From NCBI RefSeq assembly GCF_001315015.1, contig NZ_CP012914.1, forward strand, positions 558,001 through 622,000: a stretch of DNA of 64,000 nt, written 5' to 3'. The notes beneath the pieces were generated by a model that did no database searches, was not told the DNA's origin, and was given only the letters and a program-made list of their open reading frames with translations. The position numbers and the translations under genes are program-made. This document shows, in pieces, positions 54,090 through 62,301 of this stretch. This DNA is from Azospirillum brasilense (GTDB taxonomy: Bacteria > Pseudomonadota > Alphaproteobacteria > Azospirillales > Azospirillaceae). Positions within the stretch are counted from its first letter, which is position 1, and every line of letters starts with the position of its first letter.

Positions 54090-54773
54090 ATGACGGTGAG
54101 CAGCGCCGTGGACCTGTTCGACCGTTTGGCCACGGAGGCCGCCGACGAATGGGCGGCTTACGTCGACCACACGTTCGTCCAGCAGATGGGACGGGGGACG
54201 CTGCCGGTGGCCTCTTTTCGCCACTACCTGGTGCAGGACTACCTGTTCCTCATCCACTTTGCCCGCGCCTATGCCCTGGCCGTCTACAAGGGCCAGTCGC
54301 TCGACGACATGCACGCCGCCTTCGGCGGGCTGAAGGCTATTCTCGACGTGGAGATGGACCTGCACGTTCGGCTCTGTGCCGGCTGGGGCCTGTCCGCCGC
54401 GGAGCTGGAATGGGCGCCGGAGGCCAAGGCGACGCTGGCCTACACGCGGTATGTGCTCGAGACGGGGCTGCGCGGTGATCTGCTCGATCTGCACGTTGCC
54501 CTTGCTCCCTGCGTCGTGGGCTATGCCGAGATCGGCACGCGCCTCGCCGCCAGCCCATCGGGTTTAGCAGCCGGCAATCCTTATCGTTCCTGGATCGCCG
54601 AGTACTCGGGCGACACCTACCAGGAGGTGGCGGCCGGCGCGCGTGCCACGTTGGACCGCTTGGCCGCACGCGGCATGACCGAGCAGCGGTTCCCGCAGCT
54701 ACTGACGACCTTCCGGCAGGCCTGCCGCCTGGAAGCGGATTTCTGGCAGATGGGGTTGACGCGTGCAGACTGA
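54090..54773 (+). CDS. tenA: TenA family thiaminase II / aminopyrimidine aminohydrolase
   Basis: A 227-residue TenA protein that hydrolyses thiamine degradation products to the hydroxymethyl pyrimidine for salvage. The family start DRLATEAADEWAAYVDHTFVQQMGRGTLPVASFRHYLVQDYLFL, the catalytic Cys141 (ALAPCVVGYAEIG) and the C-terminal ACRLEADFW with its glutamate are intact. It is separated by 92 bp from the preceding gene. No thiamine riboswitch is visible upstream, unlike in many tenA genes. Confidence 0.9.
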   Translation: MTVSSAVDLFDRLATEAADEWAAYVDHTFVQQMGRGTLPVASFRHYLVQDYLFLIHFARAYALAVYKGQSLDDMHAAFGGLKAILDVEMDLHVRLCAGWGLSAAELEWAPEAKATLAYTRYVLETGLRGDLLDLHVALAPCVVGYAEIGTRLAASPSGLAAGNPYRSWIAEYSGDTYQEVAAGARATLDRLAARGMTEQRFPQLLTTFRQACRLEADFWQMGLTRAD

Positions 54774-54821
54774 GGTCCCCGCCGGAGGGTGGTTACTAGA
54801 TGGCATTTCCACGGAGTGGCG

Positions 54822-55190
54822 ATGGGCGCGATCAGGGATTTGGATCAGGTGTTTTCGGGACTGGCCCGCTCTTCATTCCGTCAACGCATCCAGCTGGGGG
54901 TCCGCGAGCAGGCCTACCTGCGGGACAAGGGGTTTCCGACGGTGCTGGATCACGCACGGGACTTCATCGACAAGCGGCTTGTGCCAGCGGAACCCGTCAA
55001 CGACAGAAAACAGACGCCGTTCCGTGGGCATCCGGTGTTCATCGCGCAGCACGCCACGGCAACATGCTGCCGGAACTGCCTGGAGAAGTGGCACGGCATT
55101 CGCCGCGGACAGGCCCTGAACGCGGAAGAACGCTCCCATGTGGTTGCGGCGATTGAGCGTTGGCTGCGGGAGAATGCCGCGGAGACGTGA
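54822..55190 (+). CDS. DUF4186 family protein
   Basis: A 122-residue protein matching DUF4186: SSFRQRIQLGVREQAYLRDKGFPTVLDHARDFIDKRLVPAEPVNDRKQTPFRGHPVFIAQHATATCCRNCLEKWHGI. The conserved CCRNCLEKWH has three cysteines that may bind metal. The function is unknown. ATG 54822 has GGAG seven bases upstream; a GTG at 54789 would add 11 residues. It lies 48 bp after tenA and may be co-transcribed. Confidence 0.8.
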   Translation: MGAIRDLDQVFSGLARSSFRQRIQLGVREQAYLRDKGFPTVLDHARDFIDKRLVPAEPVNDRKQTPFRGHPVFIAQHATATCCRNCLEKWHGIRRGQALNAEERSHVVAAIERWLRENAAET

Positions 55191-55343
55191 CGCCGGCGCC
55201 GTCGATTGGACGGTGCTGCCGCCACGGCAGAAAGGCCCGTATCTGGCATCCAGAAACTGCGGCCGTCCTTGTCAGTGGCCGAGAAGGCGCTGACTGTGCC
55301 AAAATCAGTGACAAAACGGGTGTGCCACGTGTGGACGCGGATC

Positions 55344-55949
55344 ATGGGTTCTGACACTCCCCCGCCTATCCTGATCGGGTATGCGCGCGTATCGACTTCC
55401 GATCAGACAGTGAATCCCCAACTCGACGAGCTGGTGCGGGCCGGTGTGGACGCGGAGCGGATCTACACTGACGTTGCAAGCGGCTCGAAGGCGGAGCGGC
55501 CAGGCTTGGCAGCGTGTTTGCGCGCCCTGCAGCCCGGCAACGTTCTGGTGGTGGTCAAGCTGGACCGCTTAGCGCGCTCGGTCGCGCACTTGGTGGAGTT
55601 GGGGCAAGAACTGGAGCGGCGCCGAGTCGCTCTGCGTGTCTTGAACCTCGGCATCGACACCGGGACCCCGGTGGGGCGGCTCATGTTCACCATCGTGGCC
55701 GGCATTGCCGAGTTCGAGCTCGATCTGATTCGGGAGCGCACGCGTGCCGGCCTTGCCGCCGCTCGCGCTCGCGGCCGGCCAGGAGGACGCAAGCCGACAC
55801 TGACCGGCATTCGACTGGACACTGCGCGGACACTTTGGGCCGATCCCTCGATTTCGGTAGAGGACATTGCCGCTCAGTACAAGGTGTCGCGCCGTACACT
55901 GTTCCGGGTGCTCGGCCCCAGACACGTTCAGTCCGCGGGAGAGGAGTGA
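55344..55949 (+). CDS. Serine recombinase (resolvase/invertase family)
   Basis: A 201-residue small serine recombinase. The catalytic serine is in IGYARVSTSDQ, the arginines are in VKLDRLARSVAHL, and the E-helix segment GRLMFTIVAGIAEFELDLIRERTRAGL is intact. The C-terminal helix-turn-helix (SVEDIAAQYKVSRRTLFRVL) binds the recombination sites. Upstream 150 bp could hold res or inversion sites, but no paired repeats were found. It marks the left edge of the CBASS island and may be part of the element that carried it. Confidence 0.87.
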   Translation: MGSDTPPPILIGYARVSTSDQTVNPQLDELVRAGVDAERIYTDVASGSKAERPGLAACLRALQPGNVLVVVKLDRLARSVAHLVELGQELERRRVALRVLNLGIDTGTPVGRLMFTIVAGIAEFELDLIRERTRAGLAAARARGRPGGRKPTLTGIRLDTARTLWADPSISVEDIAAQYKVSRRTLFRVLGPRHVQSAGEE

Positions 55950-56143
55950 AAGGCGAGTGGGGCTGTGAGCCAGCCAAGAAGGCCTGGAGCGCAAGCGCAC
56001 ATGGTCTTCGAATCCTCCGGCTTCATCTCACAGTGTACCACTGACCTCACCAAAACCTTACGCCCAAGTCGTCTCCCTAAATTACAAAACAGGCGCTGGA
56101 CCTGCTATTGCAGAGTCCAAGCGTTCCGACAAAGCTACAGGAG

Positions 56144-56749
56144 CTACTTCCAAAGCTTCCACCATGAAGTTCGTACCGCTCTCGTGAGCTTCAACGTTCC
56201 CAGGTGTTGTCGTTCGGTAAAGTAGTCCCCGTGGAGCTCCATTGTGGAAGAATAATCTACGCGCATGATTGCGAGGCCCCGGTAACGATCGCCGGCTCCT
56301 GGGACACCTTCCTTCCGTTCTGTTAGATACACATAATAGAGGCGATCCCGATCCATTCCTGTGTCACGCTCAGCGTGCACCGCCAGCGTGCGTGACGTTG
56401 ATTCGGCACTGTCTAGTATCATGCTTACTTTCAATAATGTATGATTAACAATCAAAGATACGTCGCGGACGCCAACACCATTTGGGCCGCTGTAGTGTAG
56501 TTCACCGATCCAAATGCCCCCGAGATAAGGAAATATGAGGCGTTGCAGAGGCGGTATCCAGCGCCATGCCGCATACGCTATGATCGGGAGCGCCGCGGCG
56601 GCGGCGGAGGACCACCTGGCAACCTTCAGGATGTCGTTGAGGGCGTCGCCGGTGCCCACCCACCCGGCATAGCCAGCCATTATCGCTGAAACCGCGGCCA
56701 GTGCGATGATGCCGATGATGATGTATCGGACCGGGAAAAGGTGTAGCAT
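56144..56749 (-). CDS. cap15: Cap15-like CBASS effector (membrane beta-barrel)
   Basis: A 201-residue protein with two N-terminal membrane helices (about 7-27 and 46-63) followed by a small beta-rich domain: FPYLGGIWIGELHYSG, LIVNHTLLKVSMILDSAESTSRTLAVHAE, and the closing DYFTERQHLGTLKLTR. This layout and the closing motif match Cap15, a cyclic-nucleotide-activated membrane-disrupting CBASS effector. It is on the opposite strand from the CD-NTase operon, sharing a 46-bp divergent region with the unknown gene at 56796. Effectors usually sit inside the operon, so this arrangement is unusual. Confidence 0.75.
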   Translation of the reverse strand: MLHLFPVRYIIIGIIALAAVSAIMAGYAGWVGTGDALNDILKVARWSSAAAAALPIIAYAAWRWIPPLQRLIFPYLGGIWIGELHYSGPNGVGVRDVSLIVNHTLLKVSMILDSAESTSRTLAVHAERDTGMDRDRLYYVYLTERKEGVPGAGDRYRGLAIMRVDYSSTMELHGDYFTERQHLGTLKLTRAVRTSWWKLWK

Positions 56750-56795
56750 GGTGCAATTTTATGCGAATTTTTGAGCTTAAGCGAACGGAAATTGA

Positions 56796-57260
56796 ATGAA
56801 TCACCTAGGTGCGATTTTCAAACCATTGATCGCGAAGCCAAAGGGCTATTCGCCGACGATCGTTTGCCTCTACACTGGTGAGGACTGTCCTCCTTTCTGC
56901 GCGCCAATGCTGAGGCGACCAGATCCCCAGACAGGCATGGTGTTGGATATATCGTTTGTCGACTACTATGCAGCGGCTCTCGCTTTAAATCCAGCTGTCC
57001 ATGATGGAGCAGTAATGGTTGGACGACGAACCAAGAATGATCCTTATGTTGTCATGGGATGGTCTTATCGTCTCTTCCCGCCGTCGATGCAATTGGATGA
57101 CGTTCCTAATCGAGGCTCTGCGTTCAATAGCTGTGTCGCAATGTCTATGGTGCCGGAAGTGGATTGTCTCTATCTTGTTACCGGCGGAGCGGGGTTTTGC
57201 TTCGTCAGAGGTATGCCCATGGGCCTGTCTATGAAAGGTGACGTTGATACAGAGGTCTAA
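56796..57260 (+). CDS. Unknown protein beside the CBASS operon
   Basis: A 154-residue protein, not recognised. It is probably soluble and beta-rich: YSPTIVCLYTGEDCPPFCAPMLRRPDPQTG, then FVDYYAAALALNPAVHDGAVMVGRRTKNDPYVVMGWSYRLFPPS, then CLYLVTGGAGFCFVRGMPMG. It has six cysteines and no signal peptide. Its AT-richer codon use matches the island, not the core genome. It reads in the same direction as the CD-NTase 392 bp downstream and divergently from cap15, so it may be an accessory or regulatory part of the defence locus. Confidence 0.6.
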   Translation: MNHLGAIFKPLIAKPKGYSPTIVCLYTGEDCPPFCAPMLRRPDPQTGMVLDISFVDYYAAALALNPAVHDGAVMVGRRTKNDPYVVMGWSYRLFPPSMQLDDVPNRGSAFNSCVAMSMVPEVDCLYLVTGGAGFCFVRGMPMGLSMKGDVDTEV

Positions 57261-57651
57261 TCTCAATAAATGCGCTGAATTATATTTGAGATATTACGAA
57301 ATGGAGCTGTAAATATACCGTATCATAATTTACATAGAGTTATATTAGAGCAAATATGGGACGTATTGGTTCCGTTGGCATCTGAAGTAATTTTTGCCAG
57401 CCGCTTAATTACAATCATATTGTGCTTAGCAAGCGCGATGTGTGCTTGTAAGATCTATCGGTATTGCTGTTGGTGAGCACAGAATACACGGCTTGGTGTT
57501 CGGGCGTCTTGCAGGCAAGCTAAGTTGCTGATGCATATGCATTTTAGAAAATTTTAGACCGTTTGCGGTCTGGGGCTATTGCACCCACATTTCTATTCGC
57601 TATATGTCGTGGTACATTCCCGCGAAGGTGCACAAGACTGAGTGGTTTGCG
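57261..57651. other. AT-rich gap before the CD-NTase gene
   Basis: About 390 bp with no open frame of note. The composition is visibly AT-rich (for example TTATATTTGAGATATTACG near 57282), so it is foreign DNA. It likely holds the promoter of the CBASS operon; no inverted repeat or regulator site stands out. A longer CD-NTase frame opens at 57604 but lacks family support. Confidence 0.5.
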
Positions 57652-58842
57652 ATGGCCAACGTGTCCCGCTTACTCAATTATACGACCGAAGACGTAGCGT
57701 ACCTGAGTCGCCTTGACCTTCTGCGCGAAGAGCGTGCGCTCCTCGTTTCTGCTCGGCGCGATGTCCGGAGTCATTTAAAACGGGTGTTTGCAGAGGCGGA
57801 TCCGGCTCGATATGGCGGTCCGCGGGTTGAACCTCGCTTCTTCACACAGGGAAGCTACGCTTACAAGACGATCAACCGGCCAGCGTTCGCCCCCCTGCAG
57901 CAGATGGATATGGACGATGGCTGTTACCTACCGATGAGTTTTATCAGGCGGGGGCGGCCTTCACAGGTGTCGGAAGCTTTCTTTACCTTTGTCGACAATG
58001 CTCTGCAAGATCTAGCGCGGGTCAAAGGGTGGCACTTTGAGGAGAAGCCTACCTGCTGTCGGTTGATCATTAGTGACAGCGCGCATGTTGATGTACCGCT
58101 TTATGCGATTCCAGACGCGGAATTTATGACGCTGCAGAAGGCGGCGCGAGCAGCTGGATTGGAGACCGCTACGGGCTCGGTGATGCTTCATGAGGCAGCC
58201 CGCCAGCCATCGCGAGACCGGTGGGACCTACTGCCGCGGGACGAGGTGCTCCTCGCGGTTCGTGGTGAGGATTGGAAAGAATCCGATCCTAGGGCCGTGC
58301 ACGATTGGTTCACGCGTTTGGTCGAAGAGCGGCATGGTGAGCTGCTTCGGCGTGTGTGCCGCTACCTGAAGGGGTGGCGCGATTACAATCACGAGAAGAT
58401 TGGAGCGGTAACTTCTATCTTGTTGATGGCGTGCGCGGCGCGCGCGTTCGAGGATGCGTTGGGGGATGGAGCGCCAGTGCCGAGCCGCGACGATCAGGCG
58501 CTTGCAGCCGTTGCGCGACGTCTGCCCGAACTGCTGTCGGGTCCTGTGGTGAACCCCGCGGCGCCCGACCAAGGTGAGGACCTGACTGAGAGGTTGGACG
58601 TGATGGACATCCGTGGTGTGGCAGTGACGACGGCACGAGTTCTGTCGGCAGAGCTCGATAGCGCAATTGATCGCTGCTACGATAGACAGCTTGCCGTGGA
58701 CACCGTCCGGCGGCAGTTCGGCCCTCGCGTTCCAAACCGGCCGGATCTAGTAGGCGCCGTGTCTGAGGCGACGGCTCAGGTGCTGTCAAGGCCGGCGGTG
58801 AAAACAGCGGCGCCGGCGGTTGGGCGTTCGATCTCGGGATGA
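57652..58842 (+). CDS. cdnA: DncV-like CD-NTase (CBASS cyclic nucleotide synthase)
   Basis: A 396-residue nucleotidyltransferase. The active site reads FFTQGSYAYKTINRPAF (GS at 67-68), then QQMDMDDGCYLPMS (Asp86, Asp88) and the third acid Asp147 in AHVDVPLYAIPDAEF. Residues around GWHFEEKPTCCRL match V. cholerae DncV closely, so this is a clade A-like enzyme and 3',3'-cGAMP is the likely product. On phage infection it would signal an effector. The start MANVSRLLNY fits the family better than ATG 57604. Its stop overlaps cap2 by four bases. Confidence 0.9.
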   Translation: MANVSRLLNYTTEDVAYLSRLDLLREERALLVSARRDVRSHLKRVFAEADPARYGGPRVEPRFFTQGSYAYKTINRPAFAPLQQMDMDDGCYLPMSFIRRGRPSQVSEAFFTFVDNALQDLARVKGWHFEEKPTCCRLIISDSAHVDVPLYAIPDAEFMTLQKAARAAGLETATGSVMLHEAARQPSRDRWDLLPRDEVLLAVRGEDWKESDPRAVHDWFTRLVEERHGELLRRVCRYLKGWRDYNHEKIGAVTSILLMACAARAFEDALGDGAPVPSRDDQALAAVARRLPELLSGPVVNPAAPDQGEDLTERLDVMDIRGVAVTTARVLSAELDSAIDRCYDRQLAVDTVRRQFGPRVPNRPDLVGAVSEATAQVLSRPAVKTAAPAVGRSISG

Positions 58843-60518
58843 CACGGGCGGAAGCCTTGGCTGAAATCGACGCAACGCTTTTGCGTATTGGTTTCTTGCG
58901 CGACGCCAGCGCTGCTTTTATTCCTAAGTGGCGGGGGCGGATCCGAGCATTTCGTGGTGAGCTCGCGGTTCGGGTCGAGGTGGACGACCTTGACTTCGCC
59001 CGGCCGCCCAGGATCTGCCTTGAGGATCGTGGCGCGGTGGATGGTCGTTTGTATCCGCACCTTTTGCCGGCGTCGCTAGCAATTTGCTATCTCGACAGTA
59101 ACGCAGCAGTGCTCGACCGGTACCGTCCCGGCGGCACGGTGCTGTGGTGCATACAGCAGGCCGAGAGGGTCGTTAGCGAGGTACTACGTGGGGCAGCGGA
59201 TCGTGATTTTGCCCACGAGTTCAACGTGTATTGGGGCCTGCCAGTGTTCTTCTCCGACTTGCCTCAGGACTTTGAAGGAAAGGCCGCGGTGGCTTGGGTC
59301 CGCTTACGTGCGGGTTACGAGGTGCCCGTGCTAGCACCTCATGGCAAGTTCGCGACAGTATTTTCTACACTACACCGTAAGAATGGTGGCGGTGCATTGG
59401 ATGAGATCCCGTGTGCGGCTATCCGTGTGGACGCTGCACTGACGATTGATGCACCGGATCGATGGCCGCCAACTCAGTGGGCGCGGCTGTCAGAATGGCT
59501 TGATGCCGTCACACCCGGGACCAGAATCGAAGTCGAGGCTGCACTCATTGCCGCTCGAGGCAACGTGCGGAGCGTCGCACTACATGCACGAAACGGCGTT
59601 TTTATGCTGTTGGTCACAATACCGGCGGTATTCCGCAAACTGGAGTTCGAGAAATCGCGCCCTGGTGCGATGAAAGGACTTCTCGAGCGCTACGGCGTGA
59701 AATTCACGGTATCGACTTACGGCGTGGAGAGGATAGATGAAGCGTTCGTTTATGGTCGGAATATGAACGGTGAGATCCCGCTTGCGGGAAAGAAAATCTT
59801 GTTGATTGGCTGCGGCACTATTGGTGGCTACCTGGGCCACATGCTTGCACAGAATGGCGCCGGCACGCTTGGCGGCCAACTGATTCTTATCGACGACGAC
59901 AAGCTTGGGCCGCAGAATCTTGGGCGCCATGTTTTGGGCATGCCGTACCTGGATTTGAACAAAGCCGAGGCATTGGCACAATTCATTGCGGAGCAGTTGC
60001 CGCACATCTCAGTGGTTGGAGAGCCGCGAGACATTCTCGAAATGAAGCCGAGGATGTACAAAGTGGACTTGGTGATTGACGCGACTGGGACCGAGGCGGT
60101 GTCGATCGCGGTGAATGATTTTGTCGTTGGAATCCCAGGAGATAAGCGACCGGGGCTATTGCACGTGTGGATTCTTGGCAATGGGGCGGCCGCACAGGGG
60201 CTGCTGCATCTTGGACCGGAAACCGCGTGCTACAAGTGCCTGAAGCCGGATCTGGCTGGTGAGGGAAGAGTCGGTATGCTTCGGGGCGAGACGGAGTTGG
60301 CCCGAGTGGCGGGGTGCGCGGACTCGGTGTTTGTGCCGTTTCCGGTATCGGCGTCGGTGCAGGCAGCGGCGCTGGGTTTGGAAATGGTACTGGACTGGGG
60401 CCGAGGAATGCCGCGTGCACTACAGCGGAACAGGCTTCTCAATCCGAACCAAGCGCACGCTCGCAAAGACAGTCGAATTGCGCCCTCGCCGCGCTGCCCA
60501 GCGTGCAGCAGTCGGTGA
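58839..60518 (+). CDS. cap2: Cap2, E2-E1-like CD-NTase conjugating enzyme
   Basis: A 559-residue fusion. An N-terminal E2-like domain (residues about 1-160) has the candidate catalytic Cys83 in SLAICYLDSN. A linker domain leads to a ThiF/E1 adenylation domain with KILLIGCGTIGGYLGHML (about 316-333), IDDDKLGPQNLGRHVLG and VIDATGTEA. Cap2 attaches the CD-NTase C-terminus to target proteins in type II CBASS, which raises synthase activity. It overlaps cdnA (ATGA) and cap3 (GTGA), so the three are one translationally coupled unit. Confidence 0.9.
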   Translation: MTRAEALAEIDATLLRIGFLRDASAAFIPKWRGRIRAFRGELAVRVEVDDLDFARPPRICLEDRGAVDGRLYPHLLPASLAICYLDSNAAVLDRYRPGGTVLWCIQQAERVVSEVLRGAADRDFAHEFNVYWGLPVFFSDLPQDFEGKAAVAWVRLRAGYEVPVLAPHGKFATVFSTLHRKNGGGALDEIPCAAIRVDAALTIDAPDRWPPTQWARLSEWLDAVTPGTRIEVEAALIAARGNVRSVALHARNGVFMLLVTIPAVFRKLEFEKSRPGAMKGLLERYGVKFTVSTYGVERIDEAFVYGRNMNGEIPLAGKKILLIGCGTIGGYLGHMLAQNGAGTLGGQLILIDDDKLGPQNLGRHVLGMPYLDLNKAEALAQFIAEQLPHISVVGEPRDILEMKPRMYKVDLVIDATGTEAVSIAVNDFVVGIPGDKRPGLLHVWILGNGAAAQGLLHLGPETACYKCLKPDLAGEGRVGMLRGETELARVAGCADSVFVPFPVSASVQAAALGLEMVLDWGRGMPRALQRNRLLNPNQAHARKDSRIAPSPRCPACSSR

Positions 60519-60985
60519 TTTTCGAACACAAAGTGTTGGGATCGCTTGTGCTCATCCGAGACGATGTGACGAGCGCTATGGCGGTATATTCCTTACCGTC
60601 AGAGTCCGGCCGTGAGGCTGGCGGCATTCTTCTCGGCAGCTACCGTGGGCCACATGTGGACGTGGTCGCGTGCACGGGCCCCATAGCGCTCGACCGGCGG
60701 GGAGTATTCTTCTTCGATCGGCAGGACCCTGGTCACCAGGAAATCGCAATGCGCTACTGGCAGTGCAGCGGCGGGCGTGTGACTTGCGTGGGCGAGTGGC
60801 ACACGCATCCAGCCGATGAGGCAATCCCGTCGCGCGTCGATCGTGCGACATGGCGAGACCAAGTACAAACCGCGGACGCGCCTAGGGTATACGTAATCGT
60901 TGGCCGCAAAGCAATTTGGTGCGGAGTTGGCTTGCGCTTCCATGCGGTGTCCGAGGCACAGCGGATCTCGGACCCAGAAACGTAA
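60515..60985 (+). CDS. cap3: Cap3, JAMM-family deconjugating protease
   Basis: A 156-residue JAB/JAMM metalloprotease. The zinc site is complete: Glu34 (SGREAGGILLG), then His96, His98, Ser106 and Asp109 in EWHTHPADEAIPSRVD. Cap3 removes CD-NTase conjugates made by Cap2. It starts at a GTG that overlaps the Cap2 stop. Downstream lies the IS630 copy, so anything once following cap3 in the operon has been cut off. Confidence 0.88.
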   Translation: MIFEHKVLGSLVLIRDDVTSAMAVYSLPSESGREAGGILLGSYRGPHVDVVACTGPIALDRRGVFFFDRQDPGHQEIAMRYWQCSGGRVTCVGEWHTHPADEAIPSRVDRATWRDQVQTADAPRVYVIVGRKAIWCGVGLRFHAVSEAQRISDPET

Positions 60986-61007
60986 TTAGCAGGTCCGGCA
61001 GCAGCTT

Positions 61008-62177
61008 ATACCGGCAAGCGGAGCCGTTGACTCACTGAGGGGCATTCCCAAGGCTGACAGTCCGTGATTCGATTCCCCATCGCGATAGGGAGGAGCGAAT
61101 GCCAGCGGCGTTACCGATCCGGGAAGACCTGAGCGCCGGCGAATTGCGTGCCCTGGCGCGGCGGGAGAACAAAGGGCGAGTGGCGGCACGGATGTTCGCC
61201 ATCGCCCATGCACTCGACGGGGCAAGCCGAGCGGAAGCGGCGCGGCTGTCGGGCATGGACCGCCAAGCCCTGCGCGATGCGGTGGTGCGCTACAACGCCG
61301 AAGGCGTAGCCGGGCTCTATGATCGTCCGCTGCCCGGCCGGCCGGAATGGCTGAGCGAAGGCGAGCAGGCGACGCTCAAGGCGATCATCCTCGCCGGCTC
61401 CGATCCCAAGCGGCATGGCTGCGTGGAATGGACCCTGCCGATCCTGTGCGAGGTGATCGCCGAACGCTTCGCCAAGACGCTGCATCCGGCCAGCTTGTCG
61501 CGCATCGTGCGCCGGCCGAACCTGTCGAAGCAGAAGACGCGGCCCCGCCACCCGCAGTCCGACGCCAAGGCCCAGGCCGCCTTCCAAAAAAGGGGCTGCG
61601 CGAAGCGCTGAAGACCGCGGCTGCCGCGCATCTGGAGCGTCGCCTTCAACTCTGGTTCCAAGACGAAGCGCGCATCGGCCAGAAGGGCCGCACCGTACAC
61701 CGCTGGTGGGAGCGCGGGCAGCGTCCACTCGGGTTGTGCGACAAGCGTTTCGCCTCGGCTTATCTCTACGCCGCCGTCTGCCCGGCCAACGGCACCGACT
61801 TCGCGCTGGTCATGCCGACCGTCTCCACCACCGTCATGAGACTGTTCCTGGACGGCTTCTCCCGGAGCCTGGAACCGGACGTCCAGGCGGTGCTCGTTCT
61901 CGACCAGGCCGGCTGGCATGGATCGCGGACGCTGGTCGTGCCAGACACCATCACGCTGGTGCCGCTGCCGCCCTACAGTCCGGAGTTGAACCCAGTCGAG
62001 CGCTTCTGGCTGTATCTGCGTGAGCGCTTTCTGTCCCACCGACTCCTGGACGACTACGACGCCGTCGTCCAGGCCTGCTGTGACGCCTGGAACGCCCTCA
62101 CCGCAAGACCGGAACGCCTACGCTCCCTTACCAGTTATCCGTGGGTGCCATGTGTCAATGCTTAAGCTCGGCGGTAT
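61008..62177 (+). mobile_element. IS630-family insertion sequence
   Basis: A roughly 1.17-kb element with a two-frame transposase. Imperfect terminal inverted repeats (19 of 27 matching) are at 61008-61034 and 62151-62177, both with ATACCG at the outer end. A TA target duplication, expected for the family, is not clean. It separates cap3 from the patatin gene. Confidence 0.7.
61099..62165 (+). CDS. IS630 transposase, joined by a -1 frameshift
   Basis: The first frame (61099-61611) gives the helix-turn-helix part: GRVAARMFAIAHALDGASRAEAARLSGMDRQALRDAVVRYNAEG. The second (to 62165) gives the catalytic DDE domain: LWFQDEARIGQKG, AVLVLDQAGWH and VPLPPYSPELNPVERFW. The second frame lies -1 relative to the first, and an AAAAAAGGGG run at 61586-61595 is a plausible slippery site. 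Both parts look intact, so the element may still be active. Confidence 0.85.
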
Positions 62178-62301
62178 TACACCAATTGCGAAGCCCTGAC
62201 AGTGCAATTTAATGGGCAAAAGAGGAGTCAACACAGATCAATAGCAATACAGAATTTGATCTGGCCGGTTAGAAGATACTGCGCCCCTATCGATTGACAT
62301 G

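Noticed and set aside
54000..54090. A possible TPP riboswitch before tenA
   Set aside because: The conserved CTGAGA and GAT-rich elements of the TPP aptamer are absent.
55191..55343. A res or inversion site for the serine recombinase
   Set aside because: Short GTG-rich segments are present, but no paired dyad repeats of the expected layout could be found.
56000..56045. A stretch (GGTCTTCGAATCCTCCGGC) resembling a tRNA T-arm, as expected at an integration site
   Set aside because: No acceptor stem, anticodon arm or CCA end could be folded around it.
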